Assembly: GCA_903927685.1 (NCBI GenBank)
Contig: CAIYOB010000420.1
Location: 1 to 17,277, forward strand
From: an uncultured Planctomycetaceae bacterium
Lineage (GTDB): Bacteria; Planctomycetota; Planctomycetia; Pirellulales; Pirellulaceae
DNA length: 17,277 nucleotides
Reading direction: 5' to 3'
Of the stretch, positions 7,001 through 14,176 are shown piece by piece. The notes under the pieces were generated by a model. That model was not told where the DNA came from. It was given only the letters and a program-made list of their open reading frames with translations, and made no database searches. A program made the translations under genes and the position numbers. Position 1 is the stretch's first letter. Each line of letters begins with the position of its first letter.

Positions 7001-8759
7001 TATACACCCCGCTGCCCGCATTGCCGGAAATCAAATTGCCTGCATCTCCGCTGCCGCCGATCTGGTTGTTGGCGGCAGCCACGTAAATCCCGAAACGGCC
7101 GTTGGGCAACGCCGCCGTGCCGCTCGTACCCACTCCGATAAAGTTCTTCGATACTTGATTCCCACCGCCGGACGTGACTTGTAGACCATCCCGGCCGAAT
7201 CGATTGATCACCAAGCCCTGAATCGTGCTGCTGCCCGCGGTAATCACCAGGCCCGACGACGTGGCTCCCGCCAAGCTGCCGTTCAACTCCACCACCGGCG
7301 TCCCCACGTAGCCCGCTTGCGTCGTGGCATCGATCACCACCGGACCGGTGATCGTCGGCAACGCACTGGTCGGTTGAATCGTGTACGGACCGGGCCCGGG
7401 AATCTTGAACTCGATCACGTCCGGGCCGCCGGCGAGGTTCGGCAGCGCGTTCGCCTCCTGAATGGCCGCCCGCAGGGTGCAGGTTCCGCTGGCGTCCGCA
7501 CAGATCCCGTCACCCGGATTGGCATCCGCCGTGTCCGCCGTCGAATTGACGGTGAAGACGTTGCGGGGCAGAATCGAGAGCACCAAGGGACTGGCCACGG
7601 TCTGCGTGAATCCCTGGTTCACCGGCTCGATGACAAGGTTCTGGTCGTTGCCGTCCAACGGGTATACGAGCGTATCCGTCTCCTTGTACAGATCCTCGTC
7701 CGTGTTCGACGGATTACCGGAGAATTCCACCAGCCCCGGCCCCAACGCCTTCAACTGGACATAGAAAAACGGCTTGGTTGCCGCAGGATTGGTGGCCGTG
7801 AACTCGCCGGTGAAACTTCCCGCAGCCGCGAAAGACTTGCCGCCGGCCGGCTCACCCGCCTCCGGGGCCCGATCCCAGCCCCGCACGCCGTTAACGTACG
7901 GGGCGATGCCCGTAAACGCGGTGCGGAACGTGTTTGAGTTGGTCGGATCCGCGGGATACAGTTCCGTGGCCGCCGCGCCGGCGCAATTCACCAGTCCCGT
8001 GGCGTTGACCCCGATCGTGGGCACGTCGCGCTCGCCCAACGCCTTGACGAACTGGATCCGAAACACATCCCCTGTCGCCGGCTCGTTGGGATCCGTCGGT
8101 TCCACCGTCACCAGGACATTGCCGGGACCGACATTGGGCAACTGCTCGAGTGCCGACTGGATCTTGACGGCAAAGCAGTCGCCGTCCCCGGTGTAATCCT
8201 CGCAATCCCCTCCCCAGCCGTAAGGAATGCTCGCCGTTTCCCGGCCGTCGTAAGTCAGTGTGAAATTGCCGGAAATAACTTGCGACGACTGACCCCAGAG
8301 GAACTCCAGCCGCTGGGTCTCGCCGTAGCGAACATCGATCAGCTGCTCATTCGTGTAGAACACGTCCAGGTACGCGGCAAACACGCCTTTGGCGCTCGAA
8401 CGTAAGTCCTTGGCCAAGCCGTACAGCCGAAAAGTCTGCCCCACGGCGACCGTGGGACGGCCGTTGGCATCCTTTGGAAGCGCTTTGCCGGCGGCGTCCA
8501 ACAGGCTTAGCGAATACTGAACGTAAACCGGCTCGCCTTCCCCCTCTCCAGCGACCAGCGGCTGTGAGGCACCGGCGCCAAGATACCCATCCAGGCCAAG
8601 ATCCGGCTGGCCGGCCAACAGGTCCCGCCGCTCCAGCGACTCAAAGGCCACGGCCCTGCGAAACGCCTCGCGCCGGCCTCGCCTGGACAATGACGCACGA
8701 TCTTGACGTGGCCTCCGCTGCGAAACGTTCAAATCCGACAACCGCAAGATATCGAACAT
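4032..8759 (-). CDS. Giant exported beta-helix protein with C-terminal metzincin-like domain
   Basis: A protein of 1575 residues, probably a planctomycete cell-surface protein. The basic N-terminus contains AFESLERRDLLAG (residues 38-50), the planctomycete extracellular-protein signature (Pfam Planc_extracel type). A beta-rich region follows (about 55-395), then a CSLREC-like segment (CTLRAAIQEANA, from C427). About residues 515-1250 are right-handed parallel beta-helix repeats of the GNVISGN...GNxIGTDxTGT...NTIGG kind, closed by a cap. A further beta domain (about 1265-1410) precedes a C-terminal domain with MDLLTVVLHEMGHVLGIGD: H1521, E1522, H1525 and D1531 form the metzincin zinc pattern HExxHxxGxxD. 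The frame reaches back to a TTG at 8807, but ATG 8759 with AGGGG seven bases upstream is preferred. Adhesion or matrix function is inferred from architecture; whether the protease-like domain is active cannot be told. It is convergent with the glycan cluster, 68 bases apart. Confidence 0.85.
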   Translation of the reverse strand: MFDILRLSDLNVSQRRPRQDRASLSRRGRREAFRRAVAFESLERRDLLAGQPDLGLDGYLGAGASQPLVAGEGEGEPVYVQYSLSLLDAAGKALPKDANGRPTVAVGQTFRLYGLAKDLRSSAKGVFAAYLDVFYTNEQLIDVRYGETQRLEFLWGQSSQVISGNFTLTYDGRETASIPYGWGGDCEDYTGDGDCFAVKIQSALEQLPNVGPGNVLVTVEPTDPNEPATGDVFRIQFVKALGERDVPTIGVNATGLVNCAGAAATELYPADPTNSNTFRTAFTGIAPYVNGVRGWDRAPEAGEPAGGKSFAAAGSFTGEFTATNPAATKPFFYVQLKALGPGLVEFSGNPSNTDEDLYKETDTLVYPLDGNDQNLVIEPVNQGFTQTVASPLVLSILPRNVFTVNSTADTADANPGDGICADASGTCTLRAAIQEANALPNLAGGPDVIEFKIPGPGPYTIQPTSALPTITGPVVIDATTQAGYVGTPVVELNGSLAGATSSGLVITAGSSTIQGLVINRFGRDGLQVTSGGGNQVSKNFIGVGTSGTAALPNGRFGIYVAAANNQIGGSGDAGNLISGNAGSGVYIAGSGSTGNVVSGNRIGTDLTGTLVVANGGYGIDLRASGATIGGSGVGSGNIISGNKAGGVQLVGADAHDNVLQGNRIGTNAIGTAAVLNRGPGVTLSGAANNTLGSVDAGNLISGNGTHGVYITGSGATGNVLVGNRIGTNLAGTGIIPNASQGVYITSPNNRIGGTGEDEGNLISGNLSSGVYLNTAAATGNQVLNNLIGTDATGASVLGNARYGIDIRGPANTIGGVGVNDGNVISGNGVDGVFVYTSTATGNVLQGNAIGTDVSGTLDLGNRFRGVVIYAPNTTVGGVGTGGNLISGNDMHGIFIADPLATGNMVTGNLIGTEISGQSALGNGSFGIYVAAPNNTIGGTATGAGNVISGNNVGGVYLVSSGGSGNVVQGNRIGLDVTGTAVLGNRTFGIDVRSPGNTIGGLVAGAGNVISGNVGGGVQLTSTNAHGNLLQGNLIGTDISGLLDRGNQGPGVSIATASQNTVGGTVSAARNVISGNDHYGVQIAGSSTTQNLVVGNYIGTDQTGTAKLGNTLYGVYVSAANNRLGGSATGEGNLISGNGQGGVYVAGTGNQIQGNRIGTNAAGTASLGNSSYGIDLRSPQTTVGGTAAGAGNLISGNGSVGVQVFGASATANVIQGNRIGTDVTGTVDLGNTGAGVLLAGGASSNLVGGTTAAAGNVIMGNNNRGITLSGASTLRNAIRQNSIFQNTSLGVDLNGDGLTANDTDDPDAGPNNLQNFPVITAAVLNAGTLTVSYSVPSTTANSTYPLAIEFFLADADNQEGQTYLGGESYAAPGADSVGLSVSGVTAGKRIVATATDANGNTSEFSASSVITSALQAAALAGGAGIPTAALDAAALDRVVGQAIGVWAASGLDADHVAALNSVSFEIADLPDRYLGWATPDRIVVDIDAAGHGWYVDGDSSSGTPLSALDSRRSMDLLTVVLHEMGHVLGIGDLDGEDVLMGDALMPDVSHLPTTADVDRVFATSEWLEGEQLRWPD
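5017..7225 (-). repeat. Twelve beta-helix repeats arranged as four A-B-C triads
   Basis: Within the giant surface gene, twelve units of about 61 codons end in a variant of NTIGG. Their last strand falls into three types in fixed order: A (FGIYVAAxNNxIGG), B (YGIDLRSPxxTIGG) and C (GPGVxLxxAxxNTVGG). Matching points of the B units lie at 6901, 6346, 5791 and 5239; of the C units at 6717, 6162, 5607 and 5055; of the A units at 7080, 6528, 5973 and 5412. The triad period is thus 552, 555 or 561 nt. At the DNA level the copies differ at many positions while length and protein pattern hold, so this is an old, selected array rather than a recent tandem duplication. Confidence 0.85.
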
Positions 8760-9374
8760 CACCCAACCCCTGCCCTCGAGAAGTGCCTGGCCTGAGATGG
8801 TCTCCAAACCATCGATTGATGTCTATTGTTGCAGTCTCGATCCAAAACACCAAGTGCATGTCAACACTACAACAGGACTGTGGATGACTATTTTCGTCAC
8901 CAAGTTCCTGGAAAGTTCCCGGCCGCGGCAGATTGTTTGTTAACATCACTACACAAAATAGTGGGAAATTTCGCCATCGGGCTGCATGCACAGCCAACAG
9001 GTTCTTTGTACATTCATCTCCAATGATTTCTCGCTAATGCCGCGCACGCTCACTGGCTCCGCACTCGCGGCCCGTAAACCGGCTGCCAGTGCCCCCTCAA
9101 AGGCTGGCGAGCCGGCACATTGAACGGAAACGCCCAAGTGGCCGCGGGTCGCGCAGGCCGAGCGGCCAGAGTCCGCACTTGCCGGGGCGACTCGTTCGAA
9201 ACAGCGTGACGAAGTCCTCGCCCGCAGGGCTTCGTTGGCGGGCGACCTGCGCATCCTGCACGGCTGACTCGCACACCGGTAACGCTCCATCCCAAGGTCA
9301 ACGTTGGTTGGCGTTGTGCGAGCAAGCCGTGCCACACCGGCTGCGCGGCGAGCAGCACCGGCCGCCCCGCAGGT
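8760..9374. other. 615-base intergenic region, no supported gene
   Basis: This gap lies between two - strand genes: upstream of the surface-protein gene and downstream of the heme/PD40/TPR gene. Bases ~8815-9035 are clearly more AT-rich than the surroundings and should hold the surface gene's promoter. On the - strand a perfect TTGACA lies at 8864-8859, but the matching -10 position (8841-8836, ATCGAG) is poor, so it is only a candidate. A short inverted repeat GGCTG/CAGCC (8980-8984, 8991-8995) flanks CATGCA and could be an operator. The GC-rich half (9040-9374) contains a 10-bp-stem hairpin. The 128-codon and 102-codon - strand frames here show no recognisable domain and have the composition of chance ORFs. 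Confidence 0.5.
9209..9235. other. Hairpin, 10-bp stem with 7-base loop
   Basis: Bases 9209-9218 can pair with 9226-9235 (ACGAAGTCCT against AGGGCTTCGT, one G-T wobble) around a seven-base loop CGCCCGC. It lies about 140 bases past the stop of the heme/PD40/TPR gene and could end or protect that transcript. No T-run follows on either strand, so it is not a classical intrinsic terminator. A structured RNA or a dispersed repeat is the alternative. Confidence 0.4.
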
Positions 9375-11801
9375 TCAGCGGTCCCGCCACTGGGCGAGCC
9401 GTTGGCGGATGGTGTCCGCCACGGGCCGGTTTCCGCTGGCTTGGGCCAGGGTCCAGGCCTGCTCGGCCGTCCGGATCGCGTCAGCCGTTTGTCCGGCCTC
9501 GTGATAGACGACGGCCAGGACCAGCAGAACGCCGGGATCCTGGCGGCCCGTCAACGTACAAGCCTTGTCCGCCAGTTGGAGCGCCTCGGACCGGTCCCGC
9601 AGCGACGGTTGCTGGCTCGTCGCCCGCAAGGACGCCAATTGCAGCAAGGCGGGCACGCAGTCGGGGTCGATCGCCAGGGCCTGCCGGAACGCGGCCTGGG
9701 CTTGATCCGCCAAGCCTTCGCGCAGCAGCGCGACACCCAGGACAACCTGCGGCAGCGGGCTGTCCGGGGCCAACCGGGCCGCTTCGGCCAGATGCGGTTG
9801 GCCCTCGGGGAATTTGCCGGCATCGACTAGCAGCGAGCCCAGGGATGCGTGCTCGTCGGCATCCAGCGGATCCAGCCGCAACGCCTCGCGGTGCTGCCGG
9901 ATCGCCTGGTCCGTGTCGCCGAGCATGGCGTAAGCCTGGGCCAGCTGAGAGTGCGATCGCTTGCGGTCCGGCTGCAGCTCCACGGCCCGCTGCAACTGAT
10001 CGCGGGCCGCGGCGAATTTGCCCTGCCGCAGCAAAGCGATCCCCCAGCCTTCGTAGGCCGCCGGCTGCCGGGGATTAAGCTCCAGGGCCTTCTGGAAAGC
10101 ACCGATGGCCAAGTCGTAATCGTCATAGAACAGGTGATGCTCGCCCGCATCGACGTACGACTGTTCGTTCAGGAATCGTTCGTGGATGCTGACAATCGCG
10201 TTGGGACGGGCGTTGACGAACTCGGGAATGTTGCCGGCTTTGTCGCGGGCCGTGAAGTGTTCAAGAGCGACCGGCGGACTGCTGTTGCCCGCCTGGTCGA
10301 TGTGCGTCAGGAACAACTGCGTGTACGGCGACTGGGCTTTGGAGGAGAAGACCAGCCAGCGGCTGTTAGGCGACCAGCTGTGCCAGGAATTCATGCGGGG
10401 CGTGTTGCCCTGCAGGAGCCGAGCCTCGCCGCCGGCGGCCGGCAGGATGTACAGCTGGCTGTCCGGCTGCAGCAGCATGAAGCTCTTGGCCTGGCAGAAC
10501 ACAATCCACTTCCCGTCCGGCGAATACCTGGCGAAGTAGTTGCTGCGGCCGTTGTGCGACGCTCCGGCCAGCGGCTCGGCCTGGCCTCCCCGGCCCTCGT
10601 TAAACGGCAGCCGATACAGGTCATATTGGAACTGGCCGCCGGCCTGAAGGAACTCGGGGACATCTTCCTTGGCCAACAGCACCTTTCTCTGGTCTGCCAG
10701 GTTTTTCAGCGGCAGCGACTTGGCCCGCGCAAACACGACGTACTTGCCGTCGGGACTCCACGTGGCGTTGCTCTGCACATACTGCGGGTCATCGGCCCCG
10801 GGCAGGGCAAAGAACTTGTTGGTTGCTCGTTCGTAAACGGCTAGGATCCCTTGCACCGGAAAGAACAGCTGGCTGAACGTGAGATCCGGCAACGGGAGAA
10901 ACACGGAGCGGTCTTTGACCGTGCTGACCACGTAGTGGCCGTCCGGCGAGACCTGGGACAGCATGCCGAACGTCGGCTGCTTGTCCTCCCGCTGGTACTC
11001 GCTCCACGTGATCACCCGGGCCCGGTCCAACGTCATCTCCCGCTCGACAGGCCGCACGATGTACGAGCCCTTGTCGCTGGCATAGTCCACGTCCATCCCC
11101 AGAGTGCCGCCATCCTGCGAGAACGAATGGCAATTGGCGCAGACGGGCATGTTTTCCAGAACCACCGGCGGCTGCTGCGGGGAATCGATCGTCCCGAACC
11201 GCCAGCGAATATGCCGCGCCGGATCCCGGACCGCTGTGAGGAACGGCAGATCCACTTCGCGGTAGAAGAGCGGCGCCCCGACGGCGTCGTGGGATGTTTG
11301 GAACGACAGGCTGGCGGCCGCGAGGATCTCCTCCGGCCGATCGCGGTGGAAGCCCAGGATCGTCGCCTTGGCCGGCCGCTGGGTGCTGCGGCGTTTGACT
11401 TCTTCCCAAGCGTCCGGCGGCGGAGTCCACTGGGGCGTGTCGCTGAAAAAATTCCGGCGCGGCCCGCCGTCCTGCGGTTCGACGGAGACGAGCCATCCGG
11501 TACATTCGCGGCGCGGCGTTTCCCAGCGGAAGACCGGGGCGCAAATCTCCGGCGGGAACACGGCCCCCTCGGCCGGAGACAGAACCGAGACGCCGTCGTA
11601 TTGGCCGTGGTCGCGGTAGGCAGCGAGAATCCGGTCCAAGCGAAGCGCGCTTGGGCGAGTAGCGAGCCACCACGCGGCCAGCACGGCAACCAGCACGGTC
11701 ACGCTGCCGACAGCCGCCAGGCGCAGCACGCGTGCGGACAGCTTCCCAACCGGTCGTTGTTCCGGCGGTCGCGGTGGCAGTGGTTTGCGGCGTCGGCTCA
11801 C
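9375..11801 (-). CDS. Membrane-anchored protein with c-heme motif, PD40 repeats and TPRs
   Basis: An 808-residue protein. A basic start (SRRRKPLPPRPP) and one hydrophobic helix (about residues 24-44) suggest an N-terminal membrane anchor with the rest in the periplasm. An extracellular beta region follows, then CANCHSFS with the c-type heme motif C221-x-x-C224-H225 and GGTLGMDVDYASDKG. Four TolB-like PD40 blades follow between about residues 270 and 500 (SPDGHYVV, SPDGKYVV, SPDGKWIV, SPNSRWLV). The C-terminal 250 residues are at least five tetratricopeptide repeats. The mix resembles TolB-like CxxCH proteins of Planctomycetota and Bacteroidota; the substrate or partner is unknown. The frame is open to 12074, but GTG at 11801 has AGGAG (11814-11810) eight bases upstream, and a promoter lies between 11873 and 11900, so the longer version is rejected. 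Confidence 0.82.
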   Translation of the reverse strand: MSRRRKPLPPRPPEQRPVGKLSARVLRLAAVGSVTVLVAVLAAWWLATRPSALRLDRILAAYRDHGQYDGVSVLSPAEGAVFPPEICAPVFRWETPRRECTGWLVSVEPQDGGPRRNFFSDTPQWTPPPDAWEEVKRRSTQRPAKATILGFHRDRPEEILAAASLSFQTSHDAVGAPLFYREVDLPFLTAVRDPARHIRWRFGTIDSPQQPPVVLENMPVCANCHSFSQDGGTLGMDVDYASDKGSYIVRPVEREMTLDRARVITWSEYQREDKQPTFGMLSQVSPDGHYVVSTVKDRSVFLPLPDLTFSQLFFPVQGILAVYERATNKFFALPGADDPQYVQSNATWSPDGKYVVFARAKSLPLKNLADQRKVLLAKEDVPEFLQAGGQFQYDLYRLPFNEGRGGQAEPLAGASHNGRSNYFARYSPDGKWIVFCQAKSFMLLQPDSQLYILPAAGGEARLLQGNTPRMNSWHSWSPNSRWLVFSSKAQSPYTQLFLTHIDQAGNSSPPVALEHFTARDKAGNIPEFVNARPNAIVSIHERFLNEQSYVDAGEHHLFYDDYDLAIGAFQKALELNPRQPAAYEGWGIALLRQGKFAAARDQLQRAVELQPDRKRSHSQLAQAYAMLGDTDQAIRQHREALRLDPLDADEHASLGSLLVDAGKFPEGQPHLAEAARLAPDSPLPQVVLGVALLREGLADQAQAAFRQALAIDPDCVPALLQLASLRATSQQPSLRDRSEALQLADKACTLTGRQDPGVLLVLAVVYHEAGQTADAIRTAEQAWTLAQASGNRPVADTIRQRLAQWRDR

Positions 11802-11809
11802 CGGTTGCA

Positions 11810-11814
11810 CTCCT
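11810..11814 (-). promoter_or_regulatory. Ribosome binding site that fixes a GTG start
   Basis: AGGAG on the - strand, eight bases before GTG 11801. It decides the start of the heme/PD40/TPR gene against upstream in-frame codons that lie inside or beyond its promoter. Confidence 0.7.
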
Positions 11815-11872
11815 GGGCTTGCGGGCGGGCAGCCAATGCCCGTCACGCGTCCGAGGCGGTGAAACGGAAACG

Positions 11873-11900
11873 AGTATAGCCGGGGGAACGGGCGAGACAA
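11873..11900 (-). promoter_or_regulatory. Sigma70-like promoter of the heme/PD40/TPR gene
   Basis: On the - strand a -35 like TTGTCT (11900-11895) and a -10 like TATACT (11878-11873) are 16 bases apart. Transcription would begin near 11866, giving a leader of about 65 bases before GTG 11801. The -10 matches the consensus in five of six positions and stands out in a GC-rich spacer. Confidence 0.5.
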
Positions 11901-12002
11901 GGGCGGGGGCAGAGCAGTGTGCAGAGCCGGGCGCGGCGCAGGGGCCTGGCAACGTCGCCACGAACACGTGGCTTGGTGGTGCTCGCCGAACGCGATCCTT
12001 GC

Positions 12003-12008
12003 TAGAAT
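12003..12008 (+). promoter_or_regulatory. Possible -10 element of the isomerase gene
   Basis: TAGAAT stands about 57 bases before ATG 12065 in the divergent spacer. No acceptable -35 element is found 16-18 bases upstream, so this is a weak call based on the -10 and location alone. Confidence 0.3.
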
Positions 12009-12064
12009 TGGACCGTCTCGCAAACCGTTGTCCGACAACCTCGTATCAGAAAGGAAAGTCCGCG

Positions 12065-12931
12065 ATGAATTCACATGCCAGGCAATCTCGACGCGATTTC
12101 TTCAAGGTGGCCGGGGCCGTTGGGGCGGCCCTGGCTGTCAGCGCGGCCGAAGGCCAACCGGGGCGTGCGGCCGAAACGCTGCCGCAGGGCGAAAAGAAGC
12201 CGCCCTTCCCCCTGGGACTGGCTTCGTACACGCTTCGCAAGTTCGACTTGGACCAGACGCTGGCCATGACCCAGCGCGTGGGGTTGACCCATATTTGCTT
12301 GAAGAGCTTTCATCTGCCCCTGGACGCGACACCGGATCAGATTGCCCAGGCCGCGGCCAAGGTCAAGGCAGCGGGACTCGATCTGTACGGCTGCGGTGTG
12401 GTCACGCTGAAGACCGACAAGGACGTGAATCAGGCCTTTGATTACGCCAAGGCGGCCGGGATGCGGACGATCGTCGCCTCGCCCGTGCCGGAGGTGCTGC
12501 CGCTGGTGAACGACAAGGTCAAGCAGTTCGACATCGAGGTGGCGATCCACAACCACGGCCCGGGCGACAAGATCTACCCGACGCCGGAGAGCATCTACCA
12601 GAAGGTCGAGAAGCTGGACCCGCGGATCGGGATCTGCATGGACGTCGGCCACACGCTGCGGATCGGGGCCGATCCGGTCGCCGATTCGGAACGCTTCGCC
12701 GACCGGCTATTGGACTTTCACATCAAGGACGTGACCGCGGCGGCTCCCGAAGGCAAAACCCTGGAGATCGGTCGCGGCGTGATCGACATTCCGGGGCTGC
12801 TGCGGACGCTGATCAAGGTCAAGTACGCCCGGATCGTCTCGTTCGAGTATGAAAAGGACGAGAACGATCCGCTGGCGGGCTTGGCCGAATCCGTCGGGTA
12901 CGTCCGCGGTGCGTTGGCGGCGATCGGGTAA
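12065..12931 (+). CDS. Tat-exported sugar phosphate isomerase/epimerase-like protein
   Basis: A 288-residue protein. It starts with a twin-arginine signal (SRRDFFKVAG, arginines 9 and 10, then an Ala-rich hydrophobic stretch to about residue 30), so it is probably exported folded. The mature part is an AP-endonuclease-2/xylose-isomerase-like TIM barrel. Likely metal or substrate residues are H162 and H164 in AIHNHG, D193 and H196 in MDVGH, H219 in DFHIKD and E261 in SFEYEKD. This family isomerises or epimerises free or modified sugars; the substrate cannot be read from sequence. The start has AAGGA (12051-12055) nine bases upstream; the frame is open back to 11732, but that part crosses the divergent promoter region. 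Secreted copies are frequent in Planctomycetota, which fits periplasmic sugar breakdown. It is divergent from the heme/PD40/TPR gene. Confidence 0.87.
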   Translation: MNSHARQSRRDFFKVAGAVGAALAVSAAEGQPGRAAETLPQGEKKPPFPLGLASYTLRKFDLDQTLAMTQRVGLTHICLKSFHLPLDATPDQIAQAAAKVKAAGLDLYGCGVVTLKTDKDVNQAFDYAKAAGMRTIVASPVPEVLPLVNDKVKQFDIEVAIHNHGPGDKIYPTPESIYQKVEKLDPRIGICMDVGHTLRIGADPVADSERFADRLLDFHIKDVTAAAPEGKTLEIGRGVIDIPGLLRTLIKVKYARIVSFEYEKDENDPLAGLAESVGYVRGALAAIG

Positions 12932-12961
12932 GCGGCGTTCGCCCTGTCACGGCACAGAATC

Positions 12962-13050
12962 GGGGTGCCTGGGGTCGACTGCAGCGAGCCCCCAGAAGCC
13001 GAACCTGGGGGCTCGCCACTCGTACCTCGCGGCTCGACCCCTGGCACCCC
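12962..13050. repeat. Nested palindrome filling the spacer between convergent genes
   Basis: Two inverted repeats are nested. The outer arms are 12962-12978 and 13034-13050, 17 bases each with one mismatch (position 12970 against 13042). The inner arms are 12984-12995 and 13005-13016, a perfect 12-bp stem around the nine-base loop AAGCCGAAC. It lies 30 bases after the isomerase stop and 30 before the thiG stop, where a bidirectional terminator would be useful, but no T-run follows. Size and symmetry also fit a dispersed REP/MITE-like repeat. Confidence 0.75.
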
Positions 13051-13080
13051 ACTCCAGCTTCCAGCCGGGCTGACTCCGCC

Positions 13081-13926
13081 TTACTTGGCCCCGATGACGC
13101 CCTCCAGGGGGCTGCTGGCGGTGGCGTACAGCTTGCGCGGGATGCGGCCGGACAGATAGGCCAGGCGGCCGGCTTCGACGCCCAGTTTCATGGCGCGGGC
13201 CATGTTCAGCGGATCCCGCGCGTGGGCGATCGCCGTGTTCAGCAGCACGCCGTCGGCGCCCAGTTCCATGGCGACCGAGACATCGCTGGCGGTGCCTACG
13301 CCAGCGTCGACGATCACCGGGTAAGCGGGGTCGCCGTCCTTCAGATACTCCAAGCAGATCCGCAGGTTGCTGAAGTTCAGGATCCCCTGTCCCGAGCCGA
13401 TCGGACTGCCGGCGGGCATGACGGACACCGCCCCGGCCTGCTTCAGTCGCCGCGCGGTGATCGGATCGTCGGTCGTATAGACCAGCACCTGGAAGCCTTC
13501 GGCAACCAGTTTCTCCGTTGCTTCCACGGTGGCCACGGGGTCGGGCAGCAAGGTCTTGCTGTCACCCAGCACTTCCAGCTTGACCCAATCGGCGCCGGGG
13601 TTCTCCAGCCCCAGCAGGATCTCGCGTCCCAAGCGGGCGGTGCGGATCGCGTCGTCGGCCGTGAAACAGCCGGCGGTGTTCGGCAGCAGCGTGACATGCT
13701 GGAGGTCGATGAAGTCCAGGATGTTGCGGCCGCTGCTGTCGACCAGCCGTTCGCGGCGGACGGCGACGGTCACGCAATCGGCGCCGGACAGAGCGAGGGC
13801 CTCGCGCATGATCTCGTACGTCTGGTACTTGCCCGTACCGACGATCAGCCGGCTGCGCAAGACGTGGTTACCAATGCGGATCTCGTCGCTCGCCGGACCG
13901 GCGTTCGCGGTGGTCGCGTCTGACAT
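13081..13926 (-). CDS. thiG: Thiazole synthase
   Basis: ThiG condenses 1-deoxy-D-xylulose 5-phosphate, dehydroglycine (an iminoacetate) and the sulfur of ThiS thiocarboxylate into the thiazole phosphate of thiamin, in the cytoplasm. The 281-residue TIM barrel shows IVGTGKY near the start, the Schiff-base lysine K116 in [43 protein letters not shown] and [10 protein letters not shown], all ThiG landmarks. Length is slightly above the usual 255-270 because of about 15 extra polar N-terminal residues. The frame runs back to 13992, overlapping thiS; ATG 13926 with AGGA six bases upstream is the likely start. It follows thiS by eight bases, and the thiS C-terminal Gly codons supply an extra GGAGGA. 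Confidence 0.95.
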   Translation of the reverse strand: MSDATTANAGPASDEIRIGNHVLRSRLIVGTGKYQTYEIMREALALSGADCVTVAVRRERLVDSSGRNILDFIDLQHVTLLPNTAGCFTADDAIRTARLGREILLGLENPGADWVKLEVLGDSKTLLPDPVATVEATEKLVAEGFQVLVYTTDDPITARRLKQAGAVSVMPAGSPIGSGQGILNFSNLRICLEYLKDGDPAYPVIVDAGVGTASDVSVAMELGADGVLLNTAIAHARDPLNMARAMKLGVEAGRLAYLSGRIPRKLYATASSPLEGVIGAK

Positions 13927-13934
13927 ACCGTTTC

Positions 13935-14135
13935 CTATCCTCCTCCCACAAGGGTCACAATTTCCAGGCGGTCGCCCTCGTTCAGCACGCATTGGGCGTG
14001 CCGGCCGCGCGGGACGACATCCAAATTCACTTCGACCGCCAGCGTCCGCGGATCCAGCCGGAGCGATTCCAGCAGTTGCGCCAGCGTTGTCCCGCTGGCG
14101 ACTTCGCGCAGCTCGCCGTTCACAGAGATGTTCAC
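13935..14135 (-). CDS. thiS: Thiamin sulfur carrier protein
   Basis: ThiS is a small ubiquitin-fold protein whose C-terminal Gly-Gly is adenylated and turned into a thiocarboxylate, which donates sulfur to ThiG. The sequence shows [11 protein letters not shown] at the start, [10 protein letters not shown] in the middle and the required GG end ([10 protein letters not shown]), with one additional Gly. The GTG at 14135 gives 66 residues, the normal ThiS size. A second in-frame GTG at 14180 overlaps the stop of the upstream gene (GTGA) and would add 15 residues; translational coupling makes it a real alternative. Neither has a strong Shine-Dalgarno. No thiF or thiO is seen here, so activation relies on an enzyme encoded elsewhere. 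Confidence 0.88.
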   Translation of the reverse strand: MNISVNGELREVASGTTLAQLLESLRLDPRTLAVEVNLDVVPRGRHAQCVLNEGDRLEIVTLVGGG

Positions 14136-14176
14136 GATCGGGTCACTCGCAGTCTGGCCCACCAAGGGCGTTCGGG

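Noticed and set aside
5017..7225. Regular repeats resembling a CRISPR or satellite array
   Set aside because: The period is ~184 nt (triad ~555 nt), repeats are diverged in DNA, and they encode a continuous conserved beta-helix pattern in one frame.
8836..8864. A promoter built on the perfect TTGACA upstream of the surface gene
   Set aside because: No acceptable -10 is found 16-18 bases away (ATCGAG or TCGAGA), so it is mentioned only as a candidate within the intergenic entry.
8949..9335. A 128-codon - strand frame in the intergenic gap
   Set aside because: No domain, no good ribosome binding site, and composition like chance ORFs. Half of it lies in the AT-rich regulatory stretch.
9089..10078. 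A 329-codon + strand frame
   Set aside because: Most of it is antisense to the TPR region; its Pro/Arg/Ala-rich product has no recognisable fold.
11802..12074. N-terminal extension of the heme/PD40/TPR protein to 12074
   Set aside because: The added 91 residues are low-complexity, overlap the promoter and the divergent isomerase start, and GTG 11801 has a well-spaced AGGAG.
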